Shown: positions 49,283-57,549 of the stretch, piece by piece
How positions within the stretch are numbered: position 1 is the stretch's first letter
Layout: each line of letters opens with the position of its first letter
From: Herbiconiux aconitum
Lineage (GTDB): Bacteria; Actinomycetota; Actinomycetes; Actinomycetales; Microbacteriaceae
Assembly: GCF_024979235.1 (NCBI RefSeq)
Contig: NZ_JANLCM010000001.1
Location: forward strand, 806,001 to 870,000
DNA: 64,000 nt
Direction of reading: 5' to 3'
The notes under the pieces: model-generated
What the model saw: only the letters and a program-made list of their open reading frames with translations
What the model was told of the DNA's origin: nothing
The model's database searches: none
Made by a program: the position numbers and the translations under genes

Positions 49283-50565
49283 GGCCGGGCCGCGAGCATC
49301 CGCTCGAGGGCGACGCGTGCGGGAACCGCCACGTCGTCGCCCACCGTGATCTGGTTCACGACGCGTCCGGCCACGAACTCCTCGAGCACCCAGGCGAGGT
49401 AGCCGGGGTGGATGCGGTACATCGTCGAGCAGGGGCAGATCACGTCGTCGAGGCAGAAGATGGTGTGCTGCGGGTACTCGTTGGCGAGGCGCTGCACGAG
49501 GTTGATCTCGGTGCCGATGGCGAAGGTCGAACCGGCCGGAGCCGCCTGGATGGCCTTCACGATGAAGTCGGTCGAACCGGATGCGTCGGCCGCGTCGACC
49601 ACGGGCATCGGGCACTCGGGGTGCACGATGACCTGAACTCCCGGATGCGACGCCCGCGCCTTCTCGATCTGCGCCACCGAGAAGCGCTTGTGCACCGAGC
49701 AGAAGCCGTGCCAGAGGATGACCTGCGCGTCGAGCAGTTCAGCGGCCGAGGAGCCCCCGAGCGGCTTGCGCGGGTTCCACATCGGCATCCGCTCGAGCGG
49801 AACACCCATCGCCTTGGCGGTGTTGCGGCCGAGATGCTGGTCGGGAAAGAAGAGCACCCGCTGCCCGCGCTCGAAGGCCCACTCGAGCACCGTCGCGGCG
49901 TTCGACGAGGTGCAGACGATGCCGCCGTTGCGGCCGCAGAAACCCTTCAACGCGGCCGAGGAATTCATGTAGGTGACCGGGATGATCGGAACCCGGCCGT
50001 CGGCATCCGCTTCGGTTCCGTAGATCTCGCCGAGCTGGGCCCAGGCCTCCTCGACCGAGTCGATGTCGGCCATGTCGGCCATCGAGCAGCCCGCCGCGAG
50101 GTTCGGCAGGATCACGGCCTGCGACGGCCGGGCCAGGATGTCGGCCGTCTCGGCCATGAAGTGCACTCCGCAGAACACGATCGCCTCCGCCTCCGGCACG
50201 GTGAGCGCGGCGTTCGCGAGCTGGAACGAGTCGCCCACGAAGTCGGCGTACTGCACGACCTCGTCGCGCTGGTAGAAGTGGCCGAGCACGACCACGCGGT
50301 CGCCGAGGGTCTCTTTCGCGCGGCGGATGCGCGCATCCAGTTCGACCTTCGAAGCCGACTTGTACTCCTCGGGCAGCTGCCCCTGCCGCGGAGTCTCCGC
50401 CGGGATCGGGTCGGCCATCGAGGCGCCCGGCCCGTAGGAGGGCGCCTGCAGGTCGAACACCCAGGGGCCTTCGGCGAGCTCGGGCGTGCAGGTCGAGCCG
50501 GAGGCCCCGGGGGTGCCCGCGGTGATCAGCTGGATTTCGTCGTCGACCGACAGGGTGGAGGTCAT
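49279..50565 (-). CDS. nadA: Quinolinate synthase (NadA)
   Basis: This 428-residue Fe-S enzyme condenses iminoaspartate with dihydroxyacetone phosphate to quinolinate. Three conserved cysteines that ligate the [4Fe-4S] cluster are visible in VFCGVHFMAETADI (about 131-144), GIVCTSSNAATVLEWAFERG (about 216-235) and VICPCSTMYRIHPG. VVLGHFYQRDEVVQYADFVG marks the first domain. The first ~70 residues are a longer N-terminal extension than in E. coli. The gene overlaps nrtR upstream and nadBC downstream by four bases each, so all three are co-transcribed. Confidence 0.95.
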   Translation of the reverse strand: MTSTLSVDDEIQLITAGTPGASGSTCTPELAEGPWVFDLQAPSYGPGASMADPIPAETPRQGQLPEEYKSASKVELDARIRRAKETLGDRVVVLGHFYQRDEVVQYADFVGDSFQLANAALTVPEAEAIVFCGVHFMAETADILARPSQAVILPNLAAGCSMADMADIDSVEEAWAQLGEIYGTEADADGRVPIIPVTYMNSSAALKGFCGRNGGIVCTSSNAATVLEWAFERGQRVLFFPDQHLGRNTAKAMGVPLERMPMWNPRKPLGGSSAAELLDAQVILWHGFCSVHKRFSVAQIEKARASHPGVQVIVHPECPMPVVDAADASGSTDFIVKAIQAAPAGSTFAIGTEINLVQRLANEYPQHTIFCLDDVICPCSTMYRIHPGYLAWVLEEFVAGRVVNQITVGDDVAVPARVALERMLAARP

Positions 50566-51329
50566 GATCGCGGCTTTCTCGAGGTGATGTCGGTTCGCAC
50601 CAGCGGCCCGCGATCGACGGGTGCGGCGCTGTTGTTGTAGCGATACAGCTTGGGCGGGCGGTAGCTGGTGCCGGTGACCCGCTTGCCGGTGGGCACGATG
50701 GTGTTCGACGACTCGAGCTGGCGCCGGAAGTTCGCCGGATCGAGCGAGCGCCCGAGCACCGCCTCGTGCACCTCGCGGAGTTCGGCGAGGGTGAAGGTGT
50801 CGCCGAGGAAGGCGTGCGCGATGCGGCTGTACTCGACCTTGGTGCGCAACCGCCAGAGCGCGTACTCGATGATGACGTCGTGGTCGAAGGCCAGGTCGGG
50901 CAGGTCGTCGACCGAGAACCAGGCCACGTTCTCGCTCGCGGAATTGCCCGCGGACTGGGTGACCTCATCCGAGTTCACCAGGGCCCAGTAGACGATCGAG
51001 ACGACCCGCTCCTGCCGGCCCTGCTCGGCGGCGAGCCGGGCCTCGATCGGCGAACGGTCGAGGGTGCCGAAGGCGTAGAGCTGCTCGAGGTAGCTCGGCG
51101 CGAGCGCCGTCGTGGCCGCGAGGGTGCGGGCGGCCGACGATTCGAGGTCTTCGTCGGCCCGCAGCGGGCCGCCGGGGAGCGCCCACTGACCTTCGTAGGG
51201 GGGCCGGATGCGCCGCACGAGCGGCAGCCAGAGCGACGGCAACTCGGTCGGTCGGTCGGGGCGGAGGGCGAAGATCACCGTCGAGACGGCGAGCGAGATC
51301 ATCGCTTCGCGGTTCGTGAGATCGGTCAT
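50562..51329 (-). CDS. nrtR: NrtR-type Nudix regulator of NAD metabolism
   Basis: This is a 255-residue repressor with an N-terminal Nudix domain (about 8-150) and a C-terminal winged HTH (about 165-235: FTLAELREVHEAVLGRSLDP followed by FRRQLESSNTIVPTG). The Nudix box is degenerate: GGPLRADEDLESSAARTLAA lacks the REXXEE glutamates, so it should bind ADP-ribose-like ligands rather than hydrolyse them. NrtR proteins repress NAD synthesis genes until ADP-ribose is present. It is the first gene of the nadA-nadBC operon, with palindromic sites over its promoter. Confidence 0.92.
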   Translation of the reverse strand: MTDLTNREAMISLAVSTVIFALRPDRPTELPSLWLPLVRRIRPPYEGQWALPGGPLRADEDLESSAARTLAATTALAPSYLEQLYAFGTLDRSPIEARLAAEQGRQERVVSIVYWALVNSDEVTQSAGNSASENVAWFSVDDLPDLAFDHDVIIEYALWRLRTKVEYSRIAHAFLGDTFTLAELREVHEAVLGRSLDPANFRRQLESSNTIVPTGKRVTGTSYRPPKLYRYNNSAAPVDRGPLVRTDITSRKPRS

Positions 51330-51359
51330 CGGGAGCCCTTCGGGAGGGATGAATCTAAA

Positions 51360-51397
51360 GGTTCTACTGACTATAACCCTTAAGGTCGTAATGACCT
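51360..51397 (-). promoter_or_regulatory. Promoter and two candidate NrtR sites
   Basis: GGTTCTACTGACTATAACC (51360-51378) is a near-palindrome. AGGTCGTAATGACCT (51383-51397) has perfect 5-bp arms. On the minus strand TATAGT (51370-51375) lies inside the first site and fits a -10 for nrtR. Repressor binding would thus block the NAD operon. Confidence 0.6.
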
Positions 51398-51482
51398 AAA
51401 CCACTCCCAGCGGATTCGCATTCCGTCGCCACGGGAACTTGCTTAACGTCCGGTGAATTCTCCGCGAGCGTGGGACGAATTA

Positions 51483-51492
51483 ATTAGCTAAT
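51483..51492. promoter_or_regulatory. AT-rich palindrome before efeO
   Basis: ATTAGCTAAT lies in an AT-rich patch (AATTAATTAGCTAATGG) about 85 bases before efeO. It is half-reminiscent of an IdeR/DtxR iron box, but matches only loosely. Local AT richness in this GC-rich genome suggests a promoter region. Confidence 0.4.
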
Positions 51493-51576
51493 GGCAACTA
51501 ACTATCGCGGCCGGGACATAGTTTTGCCTTCGCCCCGTCGTCGCGGCATCCGCTCCCCCCGTCCGAGAGGTTCCCG

Positions 51577-52815
51577 ATGTCGCACCCCCAGCTCGATCGG
51601 CGCGCATCGCGCCGGCCGTATCTGGGGTTGCTCGCGCTCGTTCTCGTCGCCGGGAGCGCCGTGGGGATCGCGACGAGTGTCGCGGGCCGCTCCGCTCCCG
51701 GGGCGCCGTCGCACGACACGACCGCCGACGGCTCGCCGCTGGTGCCCGTGAGCGCCGGCTTCGACGACTGCGGCGCAGGCTGGGCGTCACCGCACGGCGG
51801 CGCCACCACCTTCTCGGTGTCGAACTCCACCAACGGCAGCGAAGACGTGTACCTCACGGATGCCGGCAGCGGCGCCGTCTACGGCGAAGTGGAAGCCCTG
51901 GCGATCGATGCCACGCGCACGCTCTCGGTGGTGCTGGGCGACGGCGACTACCGTTTCGTCTGCATCCCGGCCGAGAACGATCCGGTGCCCGGGCCCGACG
52001 TCACCATCGAGGGTGCAGGCACGCCGGCCGACGCGACGCCCGCGATCCAGCTCGTCACCCGCGCCGACCTGCTTCCCGCAGCCAAGCAGTACGCCGCCTG
52101 GATAGCCGCACGACTGCCCGTTCTCGCCGCCGATTCCCGCGCGCTCGACTCCGCCGTCGCATCCGGAGATCTCGCGGCCGCGCGCGGCGTCTGGCTCACG
52201 GCGCATCTCGAATACGAATCACTCGGGGCGGCGTACGGCGCTTTCGGCGACGCTGACGGCGCCATCAACGGAACCCCTGCGCCGGGGATGTCGGCGCTCG
52301 ACGACCCCTCGCTCACCGGGTTCCACAAGGTGGAGGCCCTGCTCTGGAGCGGTGCGCCCGCCGCGACGATCGCTCCCGTCACCGCGCAGCTGGTGAACGA
52401 CGTCGACGCGCTCGGCGCCGCGTTCGCCGAGAGCCGGGTGAACGCCCTCGACGTCGGGCTGCGGGCGCACGAGATCCTCGAGAACGCGATCCAATTCGAA
52501 CTCACCGGATCGACGGATGCGGGCTCGCAGACGAACCTCGCCACCATCGGCGCGAACGTGGCCGGAACCGTCCAAGCGCTCGCACCCCTCGAAAGCATCC
52601 TGTCGACGCGCTACCCGGCGCTCCCCGACACGAAGGCGGCGCTCGCCCGAGTCGCCGCCCTCATAGCGTCGTACCAGCACCCCGATGGCAGCTGGACCCC
52701 GCTCGCGAGCCTCGACCGCCCGTCGCGGGCAGCGCTCGACGCCGCGCTCGACCAGACGGTCGAGCTGCTCGCCCCCATTGCCGCCATCTGCGACCCGAGA
52801 GCAAGTGCCCGATGA
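51577..52815 (+). CDS. efeO: EfeO-type iron uptake protein
   Basis: This is a 412-residue exported protein of the Efe ferrous/ferric iron uptake system. An N-terminal signal/anchor helix (about 15-37, [23 protein letters not shown]) is followed by a cupredoxin-like domain (about 50-145). A peptidase-M75-like helical domain (about 155-412) has the metal-site motif in [18 protein letters not shown] (HxxE) and [20 protein letters not shown] precedes the ATG. It overlaps efeB by four bases. No efeU permease gene is adjacent, which is unusual. Confidence 0.9.
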   Translation: MSHPQLDRRASRRPYLGLLALVLVAGSAVGIATSVAGRSAPGAPSHDTTADGSPLVPVSAGFDDCGAGWASPHGGATTFSVSNSTNGSEDVYLTDAGSGAVYGEVEALAIDATRTLSVVLGDGDYRFVCIPAENDPVPGPDVTIEGAGTPADATPAIQLVTRADLLPAAKQYAAWIAARLPVLAADSRALDSAVASGDLAAARGVWLTAHLEYESLGAAYGAFGDADGAINGTPAPGMSALDDPSLTGFHKVEALLWSGAPAATIAPVTAQLVNDVDALGAAFAESRVNALDVGLRAHEILENAIQFELTGSTDAGSQTNLATIGANVAGTVQALAPLESILSTRYPALPDTKAALARVAALIASYQHPDGSWTPLASLDRPSRAALDAALDQTVELLAPIAAICDPRASAR

Positions 52816-54548
52816 CCCGACCCGACCCCGCTGCCGACCCCACACGCTTTCCCGACGACGACGCCGCCGCAGCCGCGACGACGCCAGCCGGACGTCTCGG
52901 GCGAACCACAAGCGAAGCAAGCCTCCAGGAGCCTTTGCCTGCGAGCAGATTCGCCCGCAATGACGAAGCCATGCCGAACGACGTCTCGAAAGCCGACATT
53001 CCGGGCCCGGACACGGCTCGCACTGCTCCTGAAGGCACCAAGCGCGGCCGTTTCGGGAGGAGGAGCAGCGAACGAAGCCTCCAGGAGGGCGTCGCCGCCG
53101 GCAGCTCCTCCCGAAACGAAGGCGAGAGCGCGCGCAGGGCGGCAGATGAACAGGGTGCGGCTCGTGGCGGCGTAGGGCGGCGGGGATTCCTCACCGGACT
53201 GCTCGGGGCCGGCGTCGGCGCGGGAGTCGCGGCGGCCGGCGCCATCGCCGTGGCTCCCGCGGCACCCGTCTGGGCGGTTCCGCACCCCGGAGCGCCCGGC
53301 CACGCCCCGGGCACAGAAGCCGCGCCGCCCACGGGCGCCGCCACCGCGGCTGCGCCGTCGGCGTCCTTCCCCTTCGAGGGCCCCACGCAGCAGGGCATCC
53401 TCACGCCGCCTCAGGCAGCGGCCGCGTTCGCAGCCTTCGACGTGACGGCCGCCGACCGCGGAGAACTCGAGGCGCTGCTGCGCACACTCACGGAACGCGC
53501 GCGCTTTCTCACCACGGGTGGGGCGCCGGCCCCCGTCGGCATCACCGCTCCGCCCGCGGACTCCGGCGTGCTGGGGCCGGTGATCGACCCCGACGGGCTC
53601 ACGATCACGGTCTCGCTCGGCGCCTCCCTCTTCGGCGGCGGTAGCGGCACCAACGGCAACGGCGGCAGCAGCAGCAGCGCCAACGGCAGCGCCGGCGGCA
53701 CCAGCACCACCCCCACCGCCCCCGACCGCTTCGGCCTCGCCGCCCAGAAGCCGCGCGCCCTCCGCACCATGGAGGACTTCCCGAACGACGACCTCGACCG
53801 CAGCCAGTGCGACGGCGACCTCCTGCTGCAGATCTGCGCGAACAACCGCGACACCGTCACCCACGCGCTCCGCGACCTCATGCGCACCACGCGCGGCGGT
53901 ATGCAGCTGCGCTGGCGCACCGAGGGATTCGTGTCACCACCGCGCCCCTCGGGCACCCCGCGCAACCTGATGGGCTTCAAGGACGGCACCGCGAACCCCG
54001 ATCCGAGCGACCCCGACGAGATGGCCGCCCTGGTGTGGGCCGCGACCGACGGCAGCGAACCCGCCTGGACGGCCGGGGGCACCTACCACGTCGTGCGGCG
54101 CATCCGGATGCTCGTCGAATTCTGGGACCGCGTGAACCTGCGCGAACAGGAGGGCATGATCGGGCGCAGCCGCGACGTCGGCGCGCCCCTCACCGGCAAG
54201 CACGAGTTCGACGAGCCCGACTTCTCGTCCGATCCGGCGGCCGACTCCATCCAGATGGGTGCGCACATCCGCTTGGCCAATCCGCGCACGCCCGAATCGA
54301 CGGGTTCACGGATGTTCCGCCGCGGTTACAACTACGACGCCGGTCTCGACGTGAACGGCAACCTCGACATGGGTCTCGTGTTCACGACCTTCAACCAAGA
54401 CCTCGAGCGCCAGTTCGTGACCGTGCAGAAGCGTCTCGCCGATGAAGCGCTCTCCGACTACATCTCGCCCTTCGGCGGCGGCTATTTCTTCGCGCTCCCG
54501 GGCGTGCAGGGCGCCGACGACTGGTTCGGCAGCGGCCTGCTGGCCTGA
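52812..54548 (+). CDS. efeB: EfeB deferrochelatase / DyP-type peroxidase with an extended N-terminus
   Basis: This heme peroxidase takes iron from heme or oxidises ferrous iron in the Efe system and is exported by the Tat pathway. The twin-arginine motif [13 protein letters not shown] is at about 122-134. The catalytic Asp is in [14 protein letters not shown] (near 388), followed by [20 protein letters not shown] and [21 protein letters not shown] Gly/Ser/Asn-rich insert (about 277-300) interrupts the first ferredoxin-like domain. The start is coupled to efeO (ATGA). The 120 residues before the Tat motif are abnormal: they contain two translated hairpin modules (B4 and B3). Confidence 0.92.
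   Translation: MTRPDPAADPTRFPDDDAAAAATTPAGRLGRTTSEASLQEPLPASRFARNDEAMPNDVSKADIPGPDTARTAPEGTKRGRFGRRSSERSLQEGVAAGSSSRNEGESARRAADEQGAARGGVGRRGFLTGLLGAGVGAGVAAAGAIAVAPAAPVWAVPHPGAPGHAPGTEAAPPTGAATAAAPSASFPFEGPTQQGILTPPQAAAAFAAFDVTAADRGELEALLRTLTERARFLTTGGAPAPVGITAPPADSGVLGPVIDPDGLTITVSLGASLFGGGSGTNGNGGSSSSANGSAGGTSTTPTAPDRFGLAAQKPRALRTMEDFPNDDLDRSQCDGDLLLQICANNRDTVTHALRDLMRTTRGGMQLRWRTEGFVSPPRPSGTPRNLMGFKDGTANPDPSDPDEMAALVWAATDGSEPAWTAGGTYHVVRRIRMLVEFWDRVNLREQEGMIGRSRDVGAPLTGKHEFDEPDFSSDPAADSIQMGAHIRLANPRTPESTGSRMFRRGYNYDAGLDVNGNLDMGLVFTTFNQDLERQFVTVQKRLADEALSDYISPFGGGYFFALPGVQGADDWFGSGLLA
52898..52957 (+). repeat. Diverged family B module B4, in frame in efeB
   Basis: The arms are CGGGCGAA (52898-52905) and TTCGCCCG (52950-52957). 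The interior shares GCCTCCAGGAG with module B3. It is translated as part of the efeB N-terminal extension ([12 protein letters not shown]). Confidence 0.65.
53049..53118 (+). repeat. Family B hairpin module B3, in frame in efeB (70 nt)
   Basis: Perfect 14-bp arms CGTTTCGGGAGGAG (53049-53062) and CTCCTCCCGAAACG (53105-53118). Read on the minus strand, CTTCGTT is at offset 42 exactly as in B1. It encodes [20 protein letters not shown] in the segment just before the Tat signal. Confidence 0.9.
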
Positions 54549-54592
54549 TGCCCCCTCGAAACCCGATCCTCTCCACGACCGACACGAACACC

Positions 54593-54619
54593 ACCAACAC
54601 CAACACCAACACCAACACC
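54593..54619 (+). repeat. 6-bp tandem repeat (ACCAAC)n
   Basis: Just over four ACCAAC units lie between efeB and the phosphoesterase start. If an upstream ATG (54548) were used, they would encode Asn-Thr repeats. Confidence 0.75.
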
Positions 54620-54640
54620 ACCATCACGAAAAGAGAAGAA

Positions 54641-56476
54641 ATGCCCCGTCCCCCTCGCCGCCGCGGAGCTGTCGCGGCCGCTGCGGTTCTGGCTCTCGCC
54701 GGAATCGCCTGTCTCGGAACGAACGCCGCCGGCGCGTTCGCCGCCGAGCCGACCGACAACTCGGCCGCCACGACGACCCCGATCAAGCACGTCGTCGTGA
54801 TCTACAACGAGAACGAGTCGTTCGACCACTACTTCGGCACCTACCCGAACGCGGCCAACACCGACGGCACCCCGTTCACGGCCGCCGCCGACACACCGAT
54901 CCCGAACAACTACGTCAGCCACCCCGAGCTGCTCACCGCCAACCCGAACGCGTTCCAGCCGCAGCGCCTCGACCAGGACCACGCGCTCACCTGCGACCAG
55001 AGCCACTCCTACGGCTCCGAGCAGAAGGCCTACAACGCCGGCGCCATGGACAAGTTCGTCGAGTCGACCGAGAGCTCCTGCTCCACCCTCGGTCTCTACT
55101 ACACCGACGGCATCGTGATGGACTACTACGACGGCAACACCGTCACCGGCCTCTGGAACCTCGCTCAGAACTACTCGATGAGCGACAACAGCTTCTCGAC
55201 CGGCTTTGGCCCGTCGACCCCGGGTGCCCTGAACCTCGTCTCGGGCAACACCAGTGGCGCGCTGAGCGTGAACTCGGTCACCGGCGCGCCGGTGTCGGAT
55301 GCGACCAGCACGGTCACGAGCGACCCCGACCCGTTCTACGACGACTGCGCCGACTCGAACCACACGAAGACCGGCAACCTCACCCAGATGCAGGGCAAGA
55401 ACGTCGGCGATCTGCTGAACGAGCGCAACGTGAGCTGGGGCTGGTTCGAAGACGGATTCGCCCCCTCGGTGACCGCGGCCGACAGCCCCTCCGGATACGC
55501 GGTGTGCGGCAACACTGTGCCGATCACGGCCGAAGGTGTGAACGTGGCGATCCCGGCGTACTCCGCCCACCACGAGCCCTTCCAGTACTACGAGTCGACC
55601 TCCAACCCGCACCACCTGCCGCCGGCGTCGCCCGCCGAGGTGGGCCACGACGGTCAGGCCAACCACAACTACGACATGAGCCTGTTCTACCAGGCGCTCG
55701 ACACCGACACCCTTCCCGCGGTGTCGTTCGTGAAGGCAGCGACTGCCCAGGACGGCCACCCCGGTTCGTCTAACCCGACCGACGAGCAGATCGCGGTCGT
55801 CAAGGAGGTCAACGCCATCGAGCAGTCCTCGTCGTGGCCCAGCACCGCGATCGTGTTCGCCTATGACGACTCCGACGGCTGGTACGACCACGTGGCATCG
55901 CCGATCCTCAACGGTTCGGCGGCATCCGGCAACTCCGCGATCTGCACGGATGCCGCGACCGTCGACCTCGACGGACTGGCCAACCGCTGCGGCCCCGGCC
56001 CGCGCCAGCCGCTGCTCGTCATCTCGCCCTTCGCGAAGCAGAACTACATCGATCACACCGCTACCGAGCAGACCTCGATCCTGAAGTTCATCGAGGACAA
56101 CTGGTCGACCGGACGCATCGGCGACTCGTCGTTCGACGAGCGCGCTGGAGTGCTCGACGGGATGTTCGACTTCCAGCACCCGCAGCAGCGCGCCGTCGTT
56201 CTCGCGGGCGACGGATCGGTGGCCCAGGTGCTGCCCGTGGAGGTGCCGGTGCCCGGCTCGGGCGAGGGTGACGGCGGCTCCACCCCGCCGGCCACGACCC
56301 CGGCCGGCGACGGCTCGACCCCGACCCCCGCGGCGACGGCCTCGGCCGCCGGTTCGGGTGACGGCAAGTCGCTCGCGGCCACCGGCCTCCAGGTCGCGCT
56401 GCCTCTCACCGGTGCGGCACTGCTCCTGGCCGCAGGTGTGACGCTCTACCTGGTGCGCCGCCGCCGCGCCGCGTAG
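54641..56476 (+). CDS. Secreted phospholipase C / acid phosphatase-family phosphoesterase with sortase signal
   Basis: This 611-residue exported protein is of the bacterial phosphoesterase family (PF04185-like). The signal peptide spans about 10-35. Family motifs are KHVVVIYNENESFDHYFGTY (about 48-67, with metal-site Glu and Asn), SFSTGFGPSTPGALNLVSGN (about 185-204) and VFAYDDSDGWYDHV (near 405). The C-terminus has a Pro/Thr linker, then LAATG, a hydrophobic helix and RRRR, a class E (LAXTG) sortase anchor. ATG 54641, with AGAGAAG upstream, is preferred over ATG 54548, which overlaps the efeB stop. It may release phosphate or split phospholipids at the cell surface. Confidence 0.88.
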   Translation: MPRPPRRRGAVAAAAVLALAGIACLGTNAAGAFAAEPTDNSAATTTPIKHVVVIYNENESFDHYFGTYPNAANTDGTPFTAAADTPIPNNYVSHPELLTANPNAFQPQRLDQDHALTCDQSHSYGSEQKAYNAGAMDKFVESTESSCSTLGLYYTDGIVMDYYDGNTVTGLWNLAQNYSMSDNSFSTGFGPSTPGALNLVSGNTSGALSVNSVTGAPVSDATSTVTSDPDPFYDDCADSNHTKTGNLTQMQGKNVGDLLNERNVSWGWFEDGFAPSVTAADSPSGYAVCGNTVPITAEGVNVAIPAYSAHHEPFQYYESTSNPHHLPPASPAEVGHDGQANHNYDMSLFYQALDTDTLPAVSFVKAATAQDGHPGSSNPTDEQIAVVKEVNAIEQSSSWPSTAIVFAYDDSDGWYDHVASPILNGSAASGNSAICTDAATVDLDGLANRCGPGPRQPLLVISPFAKQNYIDHTATEQTSILKFIEDNWSTGRIGDSSFDERAGVLDGMFDFQHPQQRAVVLAGDGSVAQVLPVEVPVPGSGEGDGGSTPPATTPAGDGSTPTPAATASAAGSGDGKSLAATGLQVALPLTGAALLLAAGVTLYLVRRRRAA

Positions 56477-56491
56477 CCTCGACGCTGTATC

Positions 56492-56543
56492 CGACGCCCC
56501 TGCGTCCGGCCCTCTTCCTGAGGCGCTGGGCGCGGGGGCGTCG
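56492..56543. terminator. Hairpin between convergent phosphoesterase and lipoprotein genes
   Basis: CGACGCCCC (56492-56500) pairs with GGGGCGTCG (56535-56543) around a 34-nt interior. It stands in the convergent gap and could stop transcription from both sides. Confidence 0.5.
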
Positions 56544-56558
56544 TCGTTCAGCTGCCCC

Positions 56559-57389
56559 TCACTCCACCGGCACGAGCGGACCGACCGGCAGGCAGTAGTC
56601 GGGGCGGCCGGGGTCGGGGCAGTACGTCTCCGACCCATCCTCGCCGGCCGGTGGCGGGAAGGTGTGCATGGCCGGCGCATCCATCGATCCCCCGCCATCG
56701 GGCCGTTGCTCCTCGGCCGGAGCCTGCTGCGCGGCGAAGATCGCCTCCGAGTCCTGCACGGCAAGCAGCTTCAACACGAGGTCGAGCACCTGGCGCGGGG
56801 TGTCGGCCGTTGCTGCGGTCTGCGCCTGCTGATCGGTGATCGCGAGGAAGAGGTCGTCGCGGAGCGCCTGGTCGGCGTTCCGGGCTTCGTCGTTGACGAC
56901 CCGGATGGCGCTCTCCACCACTCCTTGGCGAACGGCATGCGTCGACGCCAGCAGTCCGTCGATGTCGGCGGCGATGCGCGCCTGGTCGACGCGTGCGCCG
57001 GACGCGCTCATGGCGCCGATGTCGGCCTCGAGCGTCGCGGTCGCCTGGTCGAGGGCGGCGCGGGAGTCGAGGGAAGCCAGCCCTGCGGTTCCCTCCGAGA
57101 GGGACCGTCCAGCTGCCACCAGCGGTTCGGCGACCGGATCGATGGCGACGGGCGCGCTGCTCGGCCCGGGCGTCGATGTGGGGGTGGGCGTCGGCGTGTC
57201 GCCCGAACCCGGCGCGCGGGTCGAGGGCGCGACGGTGGCCGGCGCGGCCGGGCCCGTCGGTGCCGGTTCGGCGGAACCCGGCCCGACACATCCGGAGACC
57301 GCGGTCGCGATCGAGAACGCCACGATCGCGGTCAGCGCCAGGCGATGCCCTCGATGCCGGCGCGGCGGCGGGGTGGGACCTGCTGCCAT
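56559..57389 (-). CDS. Putative lipoprotein, paralogue 1
   Basis: This 276-residue protein has a basic N-terminus, a signal helix and lipobox AVSGC (Cys near 33). A Pro/Thr-rich linker follows, then a helical domain including IDPVAEPLVAAGRSLSEGTA, ARIAADIDGLLASTHAVRQG, ESAIRVVNDEARNADQALRD and ADTPRQVLDLVLKLLAVQDS. A Cys-containing tail with YCPDPGRPDYCLP follows. The ATG at 57389 is chosen for GAGGAGAA four bases upstream. About half of the helical domain matches the neighbour at 57550-58377, so the two arose by tandem duplication. Family and function are unknown to me. Confidence 0.8.
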   Translation of the reverse strand: MAAGPTPPPRRHRGHRLALTAIVAFSIATAVSGCVGPGSAEPAPTGPAAPATVAPSTRAPGSGDTPTPTPTSTPGPSSAPVAIDPVAEPLVAAGRSLSEGTAGLASLDSRAALDQATATLEADIGAMSASGARVDQARIAADIDGLLASTHAVRQGVVESAIRVVNDEARNADQALRDDLFLAITDQQAQTAATADTPRQVLDLVLKLLAVQDSEAIFAAQQAPAEEQRPDGGGSMDAPAMHTFPPPAGEDGSETYCPDPGRPDYCLPVGPLVPVE

Positions 57390-57507
57390 CGGTTCTCCTC
57401 GAATCGGAGCGGCCCCACGCATGCGTACTCTATCGCCAGCCGACCTCCGCTCGGAAGAGGGAGCCGTCACCTCCGCGCGAGGCAGCCGAGCAGGCGTCAG
57501 GGATGTC

Positions 57508-57545
57508 GCGGCGGCTGCGGCGGCTGCGGCTGCTGCGGCTGCCGC
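57508..57545. repeat. Imperfect GGCTGC-type microsatellite
   Basis: Runs of GCGGCTGC and GGCTGC repeat for ~38 bases between the two lipoprotein genes, ending just after the stop of paralogue 2. It may fold, but no clean terminator is visible. Confidence 0.6.
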
Positions 57546-57549
57546 CCGC

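Noticed and set aside
50562..51329. Active Nudix hydrolase
   Set aside because: The Nudix box lacks the REXXEE glutamates and a C-terminal winged HTH is present, so an NrtR repressor is the better reading.
54482..56764. 760-codon minus-strand frame opposite the phosphoesterase
   Set aside because: Val/Arg/Gly/His-rich shadow; the plus strand encodes recognisable catalytic motifs, signal peptide and sortase anchor.
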